Positions 1 through 7,905 of a DNA stretch of 57,202 bases are shown in pieces. The stretch spans positions 1 through 57,202 of the forward strand of contig NZ_JADMLB010000023.1 of assembly GCF_015482765.1 (NCBI RefSeq). The letters run 5' to 3'. Numbering within the stretch: position 1 is the stretch's first letter; every line of letters begins with the position of its first letter. The notes beneath the pieces were generated by a model. It was not told the origin of the DNA, searched no databases, and worked only from the letters and a program-made list of their open reading frames with translations. A program made the position numbers and the translations under genes. This stretch comes from Halodesulfovibrio sp. Lineage in GTDB: Bacteria; Desulfobacterota; Desulfovibrionia; Desulfovibrionales; Desulfovibrionaceae.

Positions 1-34
1 CAGCATCATATGATCTACGTTTTCGGACACTCAC
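1..34 (-). CDS. Partial transposase OrfA-like N-terminus (runs off left edge)
   Basis: Eleven codons are visible, reading V-S-V-R-K-R-R-S-Y-D-A, from a GTG at 34 placed six bases after AGAGGAG. An in-frame ATG at 40 is the alternative start but touches the Shine-Dalgarno. The basic R-K-R-R-S-Y-D start resembles OrfA helix-turn-helix proteins of IS3 elements. Too little is present to prove the family. Confidence 0.35.
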   Translation of the reverse strand, partial: MSVRKRRSYDA

Positions 35-93
35 TTTCATCTCCTCTTTCATTCAGGATAATGGCTTAACTATGTGTCCACAAGTTTGTAGCA
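1..93 (-). mobile_element. Probable right end of an IS3-family insertion sequence (cut by window edge)
   Basis: Read on the minus strand, the segment begins TGCTACAAACTTGTGGACAC and leads within about 50 bases to a Shine-Dalgarno (AAAGAGGAG) and a basic N-terminus typical of IS3 OrfA proteins. IS3 elements start with 5'-TG and often have a TTGGACAC-like terminal repeat, which this resembles. The other end and the target duplication are outside the window or not confirmed, so the boundary at 93 is inferred. Confidence 0.38.
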
Positions 94-248
94 GGATCAT
101 AGCTTTTTCATTTACTATTGTTTAATAGCTAACTCTTACTGTTCCAAGTAGCGAGTTTCGATTCAATAAGAAAAATAATTAGCTAAATATCACATACTAA
201 TCTTCCTGAGTAGACAACTTGAAGGGGAGCTTAATCCATCGAGGTATT

Positions 249-347
249 ATGAAAGCTGTGGCGTTTGGGAATGAAGAGAAGGCGGTGCGAGGTTCGCATC
301 GTTTAATGGCACACTTGACTGAAGCTGCTTTTCGTAAAGCTCGATAG
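249..347 (+). CDS. Possible small protein of 32 aa, unknown function
   Basis: ATG at 249 is preceded by GAGG four bases upstream and by GGGGAG about 20 bases upstream. The 32-residue product is mildly basic, has no membrane segment and no motif I recognise. The reading frame is open back to 210. A strong hairpin terminator follows 14 bases after the stop. It could be a genuine small gene, the remnant of a gene disrupted by the neighbouring IS end, or chance. Bases 94-248 hold nothing else recognisable. Confidence 0.22.
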   Translation: MKAVAFGNEEKAVRGSHRLMAHLTEAAFRKAR

Positions 348-360
348 TGTACACGATAAA

Positions 361-390
361 AATAAAATGCCCCTTTCGGGGCATTTTATT
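361..390. terminator. Bidirectional Rho-independent terminator
   Basis: Perfect 13-bp arms (AATAAAATGCCCC and its complement) enclose a TTTC loop, with A/T runs on both flanks. It lies 11 bases after the stop of the minus-strand flavodoxin-ferredoxin gene and also follows the small plus-strand ORF, so it can serve both directions. Confidence 0.9.
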
Positions 391-401
391 TTGTATAAAG
401 G

Positions 402-1208
402 CTAATTAGCAAAGAATGTTACAGGCTCTTTGCGCTCTCCGCACATTTTACTCAATTTGCGGGCAATATCCATCATTGCGCCTTCTTTCATGCTTCTCGC
501 ATGTACTGGACAGGCTTTAATGCACGCACAGCAACGAATGCACTTATCAAGATCGGTTGTAGTCGGTAGCGCTTTGCTGATCGCTCCGGTAGGGCAGACT
601 GAAGCACATACGCCACATTCCGTACAGTTTTCTCCAATCTCAATAAAATCAAGCGGTGCACCTTTGCTACGCTCTTTATAAGGGCGGTTGCCCGGCACAG
701 AAATTTCTGGAATTTGTGCATTTGGCTCAAAGGAATCTATAACTTTTTGAACCGCAGTGCCAAAAGCGCTTGCTCTTTCCAGATCTTGTTTATCAGGCCG
801 TGCAACAGCGATAGGGGTTCCGTCGGCAGAAAAAGAATGCTCACCAATGAATGCTGCACAGGCAACAGGAACACCACCTTGCTTTCTCACTATATCTTGC
901 AGCTCAAGCAAGGCATCATCATACTCCCTGTTTCCGTATACTGCGACGCAGATGGCCGGAGTTCCGGCAAGAGACATTTCTTTTAACCAGTTTTCTGCAA
1001 GCACTGGCAATCTTCCGCTGTATACAGGCATTGCAACAACAAGGAGTTCATCGTTTGCAGTCTGTAATGGCTTCTGGCGAACTTCAGGTTTCGTCATATC
1101 CACTAGTTCAAATTCATTAATGGAAAGTCCGTCGCTAATTGCTTGGACAATAGCGCGTGATGTACCGGTCGGGGAAAAGCAAGCCAGTTTTGCTGATGTA
1201 ATTTTCAT
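402..1208 (-). CDS. EFR1-type flavodoxin-ferredoxin electron-transfer protein
   Basis: The 268-aa protein has an N-terminal flavodoxin-like fold (residues 1-155; FMN-phosphate loop S-P-T-G-T-S at 12-17) and a C-terminal bacterial 2x[4Fe-4S] ferredoxin. The first cluster is CTECGVC...CP (Cys195, 198, 201, 205) and the second is CIRCCAC...CP (Cys223, 226, 229, 233). There is no signal peptide, so it should act in the cytoplasm as an FMN/Fe-S electron carrier. Such fusions are common in strict anaerobes; the partner is unknown. ATG at 1208 follows a strong AAGGAGGAG. It is a single-gene unit ending at the hairpin at 361-390. Confidence 0.9.
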   Translation of the reverse strand: MKITSAKLACFSPTGTSRAIVQAISDGLSINEFELVDMTKPEVRQKPLQTANDELLVVAMPVYSGRLPVLAENWLKEMSLAGTPAICVAVYGNREYDDALLELQDIVRKQGGVPVACAAFIGEHSFSADGTPIAVARPDKQDLERASAFGTAVQKVIDSFEPNAQIPEISVPGNRPYKERSKGAPLDFIEIGENCTECGVCASVCPTGAISKALPTTTDLDKCIRCCACIKACPVHARSMKEGAMMDIARKLSKMCGERKEPVTFFAN

Positions 1209-1307
1209 ATAACTCCTCCTTGGAGGCGTGGAGTATAAGACTGAAGGCGAGTTGTGTTAACCAAAAAATATAAAAAAGAGTAGGTAACCTGCTTAGTCGG
1301 TTATTAC

Positions 1308-1326
1308 TGGCAATATTGAATTGCCA
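1308..1326. promoter_or_regulatory. Inverted repeat, possible operator
   Basis: TGGCAAT-ATTGA-ATTGCCA forms perfect 7-bp arms around 5 bases, in the gap between the divergent flavodoxin-ferredoxin gene and the ABC ATPase gene. Its size and position suit a dimeric repressor. The regulator is unknown. Confidence 0.3.
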
Positions 1327-1378
1327 ATTTTGTTACGGGAAATTACTAGTAGATTCTTTACGGCAATAAAAAACAGTT

Positions 1379-1407
1379 CCTGCCTTCCAATCGGGGAGGA
1401 AGGTAGG
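1379..1407 (+). promoter_or_regulatory. Leader hairpin upstream of the ABC ATPase gene
   Basis: CCTGCCTTCC pairs with GGAAGGTAGG over 10 bp (one G-T pair) with a 9-base loop. The stem holds the purine-rich GGAGGAAGGTAGGAG stretch, the only Shine-Dalgarno-like sequence near the gene. An overlapping 17-codon ORF (ATG at 1424, stop at 1477) sits between the hairpin and the body of the gene. No T-run follows, so a translational switch is more likely than a terminator, but this is speculative. Confidence 0.3.
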
Positions 1408-1436
1408 AGTGACAAATATTACTATGCGGATGCGAA

Positions 1437-2975
1437 ATGAGAAAACAACCTCCTTACTCACCAATCCTGACGCTTGAAAATGTAAGCGTTCGAAAAGACC
1501 AGACCATGGCTCTTTCTAATGTATCGTTTGAACTGGGTACTGGCCAACATTGGGCAGTTATTGGTGGAAATGGTGCGGGGAAAAGTACGTTTCTTTCCCT
1601 TGTCAGGGGAGATATCTGGCCGACTCAAAATATGGGACGCCGGCTCTACATAGACACTAATGGTAAGACTTCTTTATCACCAATCGGGTTTCGTGAATTC
1701 ACCACTACAGTTTCAGCAGAGTTGATTGATCACTATCTTCTTCTGGATAGAGTGTTGAATGGTAAAACACTTTTGATGACCGGTTTGCACAACACACCAT
1801 TAATCTATACCCGCCCTACAGAGCAGGAATGGGAAAGAGTCTATGAATTAGCGGGCACAATGGGAGTTACTGAGTTGTTAGACAAGCCGCTTCCTGAATG
1901 TTCAAGTGGACAAATCAAACGGCTTTTTTTAGCGCGAGCCATGGCTTGCAACCCCAAAGTTCTCTTTTTAGATGAATATGTCGATGCCCTTGATCGTCCA
2001 TCAAGACTTGAAGTTATGAGCCGAATTGACCAAATGGCGGATAATGGTGTTCAGATACTATGCGCAACACACAGAGCAACCGAACTTCCCGATTGTATCA
2101 ACCGAATTTTATTACTTGAGAAGGGAAAAGTTCTCCATACAGGAGTACGAACCATCAAAGGGAAAGATTGCCTTAAAGGCTCATGTGATGAACCTGAAGA
2201 TGTGGAGCCTCTTGATAACACCGCCCTGAATCCAGATGCCATTACGCAGACAGCTGCAATGGATTTTTCTCTTCTTCCTCCTGCCCGAAAAACAGATGAA
2301 AAGGCTCCTGTTATTGCGCTGAAAAATGCTACCGCAGGAATTGTGACTCACACCACCCTCACTATAAACAAAGGGGAGCGATGGATTTTCACCGGAGCGA
2401 ATGGTGCCGGCAAATCTACACTTCTTCGAATGATTGCAGGAGAGCTTCCAGCAGCACTAGGGGGTGAAGTCCGTTGGTTCGGGCAAGAGCGAATTCCTTC
2501 TGGTGGTGAATACAAAAATTTTTGGGATATTAAACAACGCATAGGCATGGTTACTCCTCGCCTTCAAACTCTGCATCGTATGGAAATAGCGGTGCAAGAC
2601 GTTATGTTATCTGGTTTTTGGCAGCATGTCGGACTATATAAAACTCCGACACAAGCTATGGAAAAAATTGCTTTAGAAACACTTTCTGCGCTGGGAATTG
2701 CAAACCTTGCTGAGCGCAATGCAAATACTCTTTCGTATGGGCAATTACGAAAAGTGATTATTGCCCGCGCTCTAGTAAATAGTCCCTCTTTATTGATTCT
2801 TGACGAGCCGTTCAGTGGATTAGACGCTCCTTCGCGTAAGGATTTACGAACTATTTTGAACGGGCTGGCCGATCAGGACTTAACGATGATTCTTGCAACG
2901 CACCATCCAGAAGAAACTGAGGACTGGGCTACCAACAAGGCTGTTATTGCTGATGGTATTGTTACCGTTGAGTAG
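1437..2975 (+). CDS. ModF-like ABC protein with two ATPase domains
   Basis: The 512-aa soluble protein has two ABC domains in tandem. Walker A is GGNGAGKST at residues 43-51 and TGANGAGKST near 319. Walker B is FLDE in the first and ILDEP in the second. The signatures are degenerate (SSGQ, LSYGQ instead of LSGGQ), as in E. coli ModF (about 490 aa), which it matches in layout. There is no membrane domain and no neighbouring permease. ModF is tied to molybdate genes, but its function is unsettled. ATG 1437 is the only in-frame start after a stop at 1410; no good ribosome site lies directly before it. The CinA-type gene follows 22 bases later, probably in one transcript. Confidence 0.8.
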   Translation: MRKQPPYSPILTLENVSVRKDQTMALSNVSFELGTGQHWAVIGGNGAGKSTFLSLVRGDIWPTQNMGRRLYIDTNGKTSLSPIGFREFTTTVSAELIDHYLLLDRVLNGKTLLMTGLHNTPLIYTRPTEQEWERVYELAGTMGVTELLDKPLPECSSGQIKRLFLARAMACNPKVLFLDEYVDALDRPSRLEVMSRIDQMADNGVQILCATHRATELPDCINRILLLEKGKVLHTGVRTIKGKDCLKGSCDEPEDVEPLDNTALNPDAITQTAAMDFSLLPPARKTDEKAPVIALKNATAGIVTHTTLTINKGERWIFTGANGAGKSTLLRMIAGELPAALGGEVRWFGQERIPSGGEYKNFWDIKQRIGMVTPRLQTLHRMEIAVQDVMLSGFWQHVGLYKTPTQAMEKIALETLSALGIANLAERNANTLSYGQLRKVIIARALVNSPSLLILDEPFSGLDAPSRKDLRTILNGLADQDLTMILATHHPEETEDWATNKAVIADGIVTVE

Positions 2976-2997
2976 AACCAGTTGTGTGATGTGTATT

Positions 2998-3813
2998 ATG
3001 AAACGAACTGCAAATGTTGAAATGTTGATTGTCGGTAATGAAATTTTAACTGGCGACATCCAGGACACAAATTCAAATTGGCTATGCAAACTGATGCATG
3101 AGAAGGGCGGTAGCGTTAACCGCGTAACAGTTATTCCCGATGTGCTTGATACAATTGCTCAAGAAGTACGCGCTGCCGTTGAACGTGGCGTGGATATTCT
3201 TTTTACATCCGGCGGGCTTGGGCCTACATCTGATGACCTTACTTTAGAAGGAGTTGCCATTGCCGCTGGATGTGGAGTAGAAATCCATCCTGATGCCTTG
3301 GAAATGTTGAAAAAACAGTTTCAGCATTTTTTTGACAAGGGCATCATTAAACAAACCGAGCTTACCCCAGCTCGCAAGAAAATGGCGTGTATTCCCCAAA
3401 ATTCAGAACCGTTATTCAATACGGTTGGCATTGCACCGGGAGTACACATGAAAATAGGGCAAACATCCGTCGTCTGTGCTCCCGGAATCCCTTCCGAACA
3501 CAAAGCTGTTGTGAATCAGGCTCTAGAGCAATTTTTTGGAGACCTTTTCGTGCAGGGAAATGCTCTTTCTCGTCGCATTACTGTTAATGACGGTGGAGAA
3601 GCATATGTTGAGCCTGTAATAACTCGTATTTCCCAAAAATACCCTGAAATTTATACAAAGTCCTTGGCTAAAGCCATTGGCAACAGCCCTGAATTGGATG
3701 TGATAATGACAATTTCCGGAGTTGGGAATAAAGAAGAAATGCTCAATCAAGCGTATGACGAACTATGTAGTGGTATTTCCGACTTGGGCTTTACGATAAC
3801 GGCAAAGCCATAG
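2998..3813 (+). CDS. CinA-type protein, MoCF (molybdopterin-binding) domain only
   Basis: The 271-aa protein begins M-K-R-T-A-N-V-E-M-L-I-V-G-N-E-I-L-T-G-D, the start of the MoaB/MogA-like MoCF fold in CinA proteins, and has the TSGGLGPTSDD loop characteristic of the family. The C-terminal NMN-deamidase domain of full-length CinA (about 420 aa) is absent. I place the start at ATG 2998. ATG 2989 is also in frame, and a longer reading from 2893 would lie inside the ABC gene. The family acts on nucleotides or pterins; the exact activity of the short form is uncertain. Proximity to a ModF-like ATPase is compatible with a molybdenum/molybdopterin link, which is inference. Confidence 0.8.
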   Translation: MKRTANVEMLIVGNEILTGDIQDTNSNWLCKLMHEKGGSVNRVTVIPDVLDTIAQEVRAAVERGVDILFTSGGLGPTSDDLTLEGVAIAAGCGVEIHPDALEMLKKQFQHFFDKGIIKQTELTPARKKMACIPQNSEPLFNTVGIAPGVHMKIGQTSVVCAPGIPSEHKAVVNQALEQFFGDLFVQGNALSRRITVNDGGEAYVEPVITRISQKYPEIYTKSLAKAIGNSPELDVIMTISGVGNKEEMLNQAYDELCSGISDLGFTITAKP

Positions 3814-3908
3814 CGTCAAAACATCACTAAGCTAGGATGTATCGTGTTGCTTAATGTTCGTAACATCCTGAAAAATAAAATATACTTCCTCGCATGACAT
3901 GAAAACAT

Positions 3909-3950
3909 ATGCCGCTGCGGCTTTTCTTAAATGGAAAGCTTCAGCGGCAT
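3909..3950 (+). terminator. Hairpin, probable terminator
   Basis: ATGCCGCTG and CAGCGGCAT make a 9-bp outer stem, with a further GCTTTTC/GGAAAGC pairing inside. It is 95 bases after the CinA-type gene. The downstream T-run is poor. The rest of 3814-4132 is AT-rich with no gene seen and probably holds the promoter of the MscS gene. Confidence 0.5.
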
Positions 3951-4132
3951 TACTTGTTGTAATAAAATAAATTTTTTAAATTGAGGCAAAGCTCCTTGTT
4001 TCGAAAGTAAATGCTATTATTTGTAATGGCGTATTGACGATTCTAACAGGTTAGATATTGTGCAAAAGGCTGTGACAAAATTGGTAGCTGTCACGTTTAT
4101 CTCGAAGTTTCTAATGCGCAAAGGAATTCCTA

Positions 4133-6457
4133 ATGAAGCGTTTGTTTTTTTTCCTATATTTCTTTTCTCTTTTGCTTGTGCCGCTGACAGTTTCCGCACA
4201 GACCGCCGAAGAACAGGCTCGTGACATCAATTCAGAACGACTGAAAGTATTGGCGGTTCTTGAAGATGAAGAGAAGGCGCTTCGAGAAGCTGGGGCAACT
4301 CAATTAAGTAAAATACGGGCAGAACTTTTTTCCAGTCACTCCACTTATCAACAAATTATTCTCAGCCAAGGCGTTGCCGGATCAACACCTATGGGGCTTC
4401 GTGAGGTGTATGCTCATCTGGCAAGTCTGAACAGCAAGCTGGTAAAAAATGTTGATATCCTCAAAGACCTACGCAGCCAGGTAGAGGCTCGAGTTGAAAG
4501 CCTTAACAGTGCAACAGGTGAAGTAAATACCAAGGCTCTCAAAAAAATGTCTCCAGAAATTGTGGGAGATGTTGATGGTTATTTAGGCCGATTGAACAAG
4601 CTTCAAGGAGCCTTAAAAAAACAACTTTCTCGAATAAAAAGAGAATTAGCCTCCGCTGAAAAGCTTCAAAAAAGAACCGCGGGGCTGCTTACAAGAATGG
4701 AAAAGGACTTGCCTGCCAAATGGAAAAATTACTTCCTTGCAGGGAAAAATCCTCCATTTTCACAAAATTTCTGGCAGCAACGCTTTTCTCCTTCTAACTG
4801 GTTCTCTTTACGGCTCCCAATCTGGCAGAGTCACTTGTCTGATGCTGTAGACGGACTAATGGGTAAAATTTTTGTCTTCACCATGATCCTCACGGTGCTT
4901 TCTACGCTTGGTTTTCTTGCGGGAAGACGTTTCCATATTGAGCAGGGTGAGAAACCTGAAGTACGAAAGCTCGGCGCTGCGTGGGGTGTCGTCTGTATCG
5001 GCATATCCATTTTATTGACCGAGCAGCATTTCTTTCCGCAAACAACAGGAGTAATCTCCATTGTAGGGGCAAGTGTTTATAGCTTTGGTACAATGTGGGT
5101 TGGAAATCTTATCCGACGAATCGTAAGCGACTATGCTAAACCATCGAGAACCCCTTTAACATGGCTCTTTGCTGGCGGCGGGCTCATTCTAGTTATCGGT
5201 ATGCCAGAACAGTTAGTTATCCCGCTTTGGATTCTTTTGATTACAGCAGTTATCGCCGTAATGCGCGGGCGTTTTATCAAAATTACCGGCAGTCTTACAC
5301 GACATCCTTGGTTCTGGGGATTACTGCTTTCAATTTTTATTGCTGTGCTTGGCTATGGTCGTCTTGCTGTCTTTTCTGGCATGCTTCTGTTTACCGCGTA
5401 TTACACATACACCATCGGTATGGCAGGCACCTGCCTTGCTGTGTACGGTATTTCTCGTTTACCTGAAACCGGCTTGTACCCATTCATTAGAGCTCTTGTC
5501 ATGGGTGTGTTGTCCCCGCTTATCTGGACAGCCTCTTTAGGACTTGCCTGTTTATGGCTATATGACTTTTTCGGGGCAGGGGTATTCAAAGCTACAGCCG
5601 GATTTACCCTTGGCTGGCAAGGATTTTCACTCCAATTATTTAACGTTGTCATGGTCGTAGCACTATTTTTCCTAACTCGCGCAGCCGTTGCTGTAATTCA
5701 TACCTACATCAAAAGAACAGGGCAGGGGTGGCCGAGAGCTAAAAGAGGAACCATGCATTCTTTGCAGACCATTACATCGTACTCTTTATGGGCCTTATTC
5801 GGTGTACTGGCAATGAGCGTTCTCGGGGTTAACCTGACAAGCCTTACGGTTATCGCTGGTGGTCTTTCCGTTGGTATCGGTTTCGGAATGCAAACGATCT
5901 TTAACAACTTTATCAGTGGATTAATTTTACTGTTCGGCCGTTCCATTCAGCAGGAAGACATTATTCAGGTCGGTGAACTTTGGTGTACAGTTAAAAAGAT
6001 CAACATCAGAACAACAGTGGTCGATACATTTGAAAATGCTACCATAATTATTCCTAACTCAGATCTGATCTCAAACCAGGTAACAAACTGGACAAAAGAC
6101 AGCCCTACATTACGTCGTGATGTACTTATTGGTGTGGCATACGGGTCTGACACTGAACTGGTAAGAGAATCCTTGATGGAAATTGCCCGAGCGCATCCGC
6201 ATGTATTAAAGCATCCAGAACCTTGGGTGCTATTTAGTGATTTTGGTGCCAGCAGCCTTGATTTCGTACTACGCGTCTGGATTGATGATATTGACTACTC
6301 ACTAAAAACAATTTCTGAATTACGTTTCGAAATTGATAAAGAATTCCGTAAACATAATATCGAAATCGCGTTTCCACAAATGGACTTACATATTCGCTCT
6401 GCAGAAGGTCTTATCCAGCGGCCAACGTACGAAAGTACGATTAAAGAAACAGCGTAG
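4133..6457 (+). CDS. Large mechanosensitive channel of the MscS family
   Basis: The 774-aa protein starts with a signal peptide (M-K-R-L-F-F-F..., cut near VSA-QT), then a periplasmic, charged, coiled-coil-rich region to about residue 235. Several membrane segments follow (about 243-560), then the MscS core. The pore helix and beta domain are marked by GGLSVGIGFGMQTIFNNFISG and an RSIQQEDIIQVGE stretch, with the cytosolic tail at the C-terminus. The size and order match MscK/MscM-type channels with a DUF3772-like periplasmic sensor. It should open under membrane tension to release osmolytes. AAAGGA precedes ATG 4133. A YgjV-type gene follows after 34 bases. Confidence 0.88.
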   Translation: MKRLFFFLYFFSLLLVPLTVSAQTAEEQARDINSERLKVLAVLEDEEKALREAGATQLSKIRAELFSSHSTYQQIILSQGVAGSTPMGLREVYAHLASLNSKLVKNVDILKDLRSQVEARVESLNSATGEVNTKALKKMSPEIVGDVDGYLGRLNKLQGALKKQLSRIKRELASAEKLQKRTAGLLTRMEKDLPAKWKNYFLAGKNPPFSQNFWQQRFSPSNWFSLRLPIWQSHLSDAVDGLMGKIFVFTMILTVLSTLGFLAGRRFHIEQGEKPEVRKLGAAWGVVCIGISILLTEQHFFPQTTGVISIVGASVYSFGTMWVGNLIRRIVSDYAKPSRTPLTWLFAGGGLILVIGMPEQLVIPLWILLITAVIAVMRGRFIKITGSLTRHPWFWGLLLSIFIAVLGYGRLAVFSGMLLFTAYYTYTIGMAGTCLAVYGISRLPETGLYPFIRALVMGVLSPLIWTASLGLACLWLYDFFGAGVFKATAGFTLGWQGFSLQLFNVVMVVALFFLTRAAVAVIHTYIKRTGQGWPRAKRGTMHSLQTITSYSLWALFGVLAMSVLGVNLTSLTVIAGGLSVGIGFGMQTIFNNFISGLILLFGRSIQQEDIIQVGELWCTVKKINIRTTVVDTFENATIIIPNSDLISNQVTNWTKDSPTLRRDVLIGVAYGSDTELVRESLMEIARAHPHVLKHPEPWVLFSDFGASSLDFVLRVWIDDIDYSLKTISELRFEIDKEFRKHNIEIAFPQMDLHIRSAEGLIQRPTYESTIKETA

Positions 6458-6491
6458 TTAAAGCCGAAGTACAATATTCACAGGAGCCATA

Positions 6492-7001
6492 TTGTCTTTC
6501 TATATTCTTTCTCAAGTCCTCGTGGGTATAGCTATTATGTTCGATATTCTTTCGTTCCAATTTAAGGAACGAAAGCGGATAGTGCAGTGCCTTTTTGTTT
6601 CTGGTGTGTTGATTTCAAGCCATTTTTTCTTACTAGGACACTACACAGCAGGTTTTTTAATGCTTGTGGCGACACTGCGTTACTTAACAAGTGTTTTTAC
6701 AACCTCAAGCAAAGCTATGTGGGTATTCTTAAGTATGGCTGTTCTCGTTACAGTCTTTACATACGAAGGAGCCCTTAGCCTGCTAAGCCTTACCGGTACA
6801 ATGTTTCATACAGCAGGAGCTTTTTCAAAACACGACAAGCGGCTACGATTACTTATGATTGTGGGTACTCTTTTTTGGATTCCCCATAATTACCTTGCAT
6901 CTTCTCCGGTTGCAGTAGTCATGGAACTGCTATTCCTTAGCAGCAACCTTGTTGGGTTTTATCGACATTATCTCCGTAAACAAAGCCCTCTTCCCATCTA
7001 G
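6492..7001 (+). CDS. YgjV-family inner-membrane protein
   Basis: The 169-aa hydrophobic protein has about five or six membrane segments and resembles the YgjV (inner membrane protein, IMP) family of unknown function. The conserved features I see are the early D-I-L-S-F-Q-F-K-E-R-K, the R-Y-L-T-S region and the late P-H-N-Y segment. The start is TTG at 6492, five bases after AGGAG. It is probably cotranscribed with the MscS gene, and the shared terminator is at 7011-7052. A role in osmotic or envelope stress is only suggested by the neighbour. Confidence 0.72.
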   Translation: MSFYILSQVLVGIAIMFDILSFQFKERKRIVQCLFVSGVLISSHFFLLGHYTAGFLMLVATLRYLTSVFTTSSKAMWVFLSMAVLVTVFTYEGALSLLSLTGTMFHTAGAFSKHDKRLRLLMIVGTLFWIPHNYLASSPVAVVMELLFLSSNLVGFYRHYLRKQSPLPI

Positions 7002-7010
7002 CTATCCAGT

Positions 7011-7052
7011 AAAAAAGGCGTCTTTTCATATTATGAAAGGGCGCCTTTTTTT
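7011..7052. terminator. Bidirectional terminator between convergent genes
   Basis: AAAAAAGGCG...CGCCTTTTTTT with an inner CTTTTCAT/ATGAAAG pairing forms a long stem with T-runs in both directions. It separates the YgjV-type gene from the convergent prepilin peptidase gene. Confidence 0.88.
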
Positions 7053-7070
7053 ATATTTCGATAAACAAAG

Positions 7071-7823
7071 TTAAAGTAAAGCTTGAATTTTTGGAAGGTA
7101 GACATATGTGACACATGCTCCCAAAGCTAAAAAAGGGCCAAACGGAATAGGGGTTCGTGTGATATCATCCTTCCCTTTAAGGTAGAATAAGGCAAAGATA
7201 AGTGCGGAGATAGAGGCAATTAAAATTAGCCATGACAATCCTTGCCACCCAACAAATCCTCCTAGCATTACCATAAATTTCACGTCACCAAATCCAAGTC
7301 CGTCCATATTTTTCGCCAATTTGAACAGAGCTGCCACCGCCCAAAGAATAAAAGGACCAACGATAGCTCCTGAAAGTGAATCGGCAAAACTTGTAGAAAG
7401 GAGTCCAACATAGCTTGCTCCCAGCACAATCACAGCTCCTGAATATGTAAACACATTAGGAAGTAAAAAAGTACGAAGATCGATTGCTGAAGCAACAATA
7501 CATATCCCGCCAATAAGCATAAGTATGATCCATTCTGAAAGCGTAGAAGCGCGCTGTAGAGACAGTAACGCCCAAGACATAGAGATCAACTCGAGCAAAG
7601 GATAAAAGATAGGAATTACGACGTTACAGTGCCTGCAACGTCCACGCTGGATAAGGTAACTGAATAAAGGAATATTTTCATAGATTGAAAGCTGATGACT
7701 GCACCGAGGGCAATAAGACCGTGCAGGAGAGAATATCGTTTGTGCAGTATCATATCGTCCTGCACAAACGGAGTAAAAACTGCCGAGACATAATCCTATA
7801 ATTGCTGCAAATACCGCTGTCAC
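7071..7823 (-). CDS. Prepilin peptidase / N-methyltransferase (A24 family, PilD/GspO-like)
   Basis: The 250-aa polytopic protein shows the bifunctional prepilin peptidase plan. The N-terminal zinc-type Cys pairs are CPRC and CRHC, with the P-L-F-S-Y methylase region between. The catalytic aspartates are in S-A-I-D-L-R-T and G-F-G-D-V-K (aspartic protease motif GxGD). It should cleave the leader of type III prepilin signals at G|F and methylate the new N-terminus in the inner membrane. The start is GTG 7823 with GGTAGG upstream. It is the last gene of the pilus locus and presumably processes the five prepilins encoded just upstream. Confidence 0.92.
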   Translation of the reverse strand: MTAVFAAIIGLCLGSFYSVCAGRYDTAQTIFSPARSYCPRCSHQLSIYENIPLFSYLIQRGRCRHCNVVIPIFYPLLELISMSWALLSLQRASTLSEWIILMLIGGICIVASAIDLRTFLLPNVFTYSGAVIVLGASYVGLLSTSFADSLSGAIVGPFILWAVAALFKLAKNMDGLGFGDVKFMVMLGGFVGWQGLSWLILIASISALIFALFYLKGKDDITRTPIPFGPFLALGACVTYVYLPKIQALL

Positions 7824-7905
7824 TTCGATACCTACCTCACATTTTTCCGTAATGATCCGTATTGTTCAAATGTTTGTTTACTTGCACTACGCTGCCTTGC
7901 AGTGC

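Noticed and set aside
2893-2997. Upstream extension of the CinA-type gene
   Set aside because: It overlaps the end of the ABC ATPase frame and encodes no family residues; the MoCF fold begins at ATG 2998.
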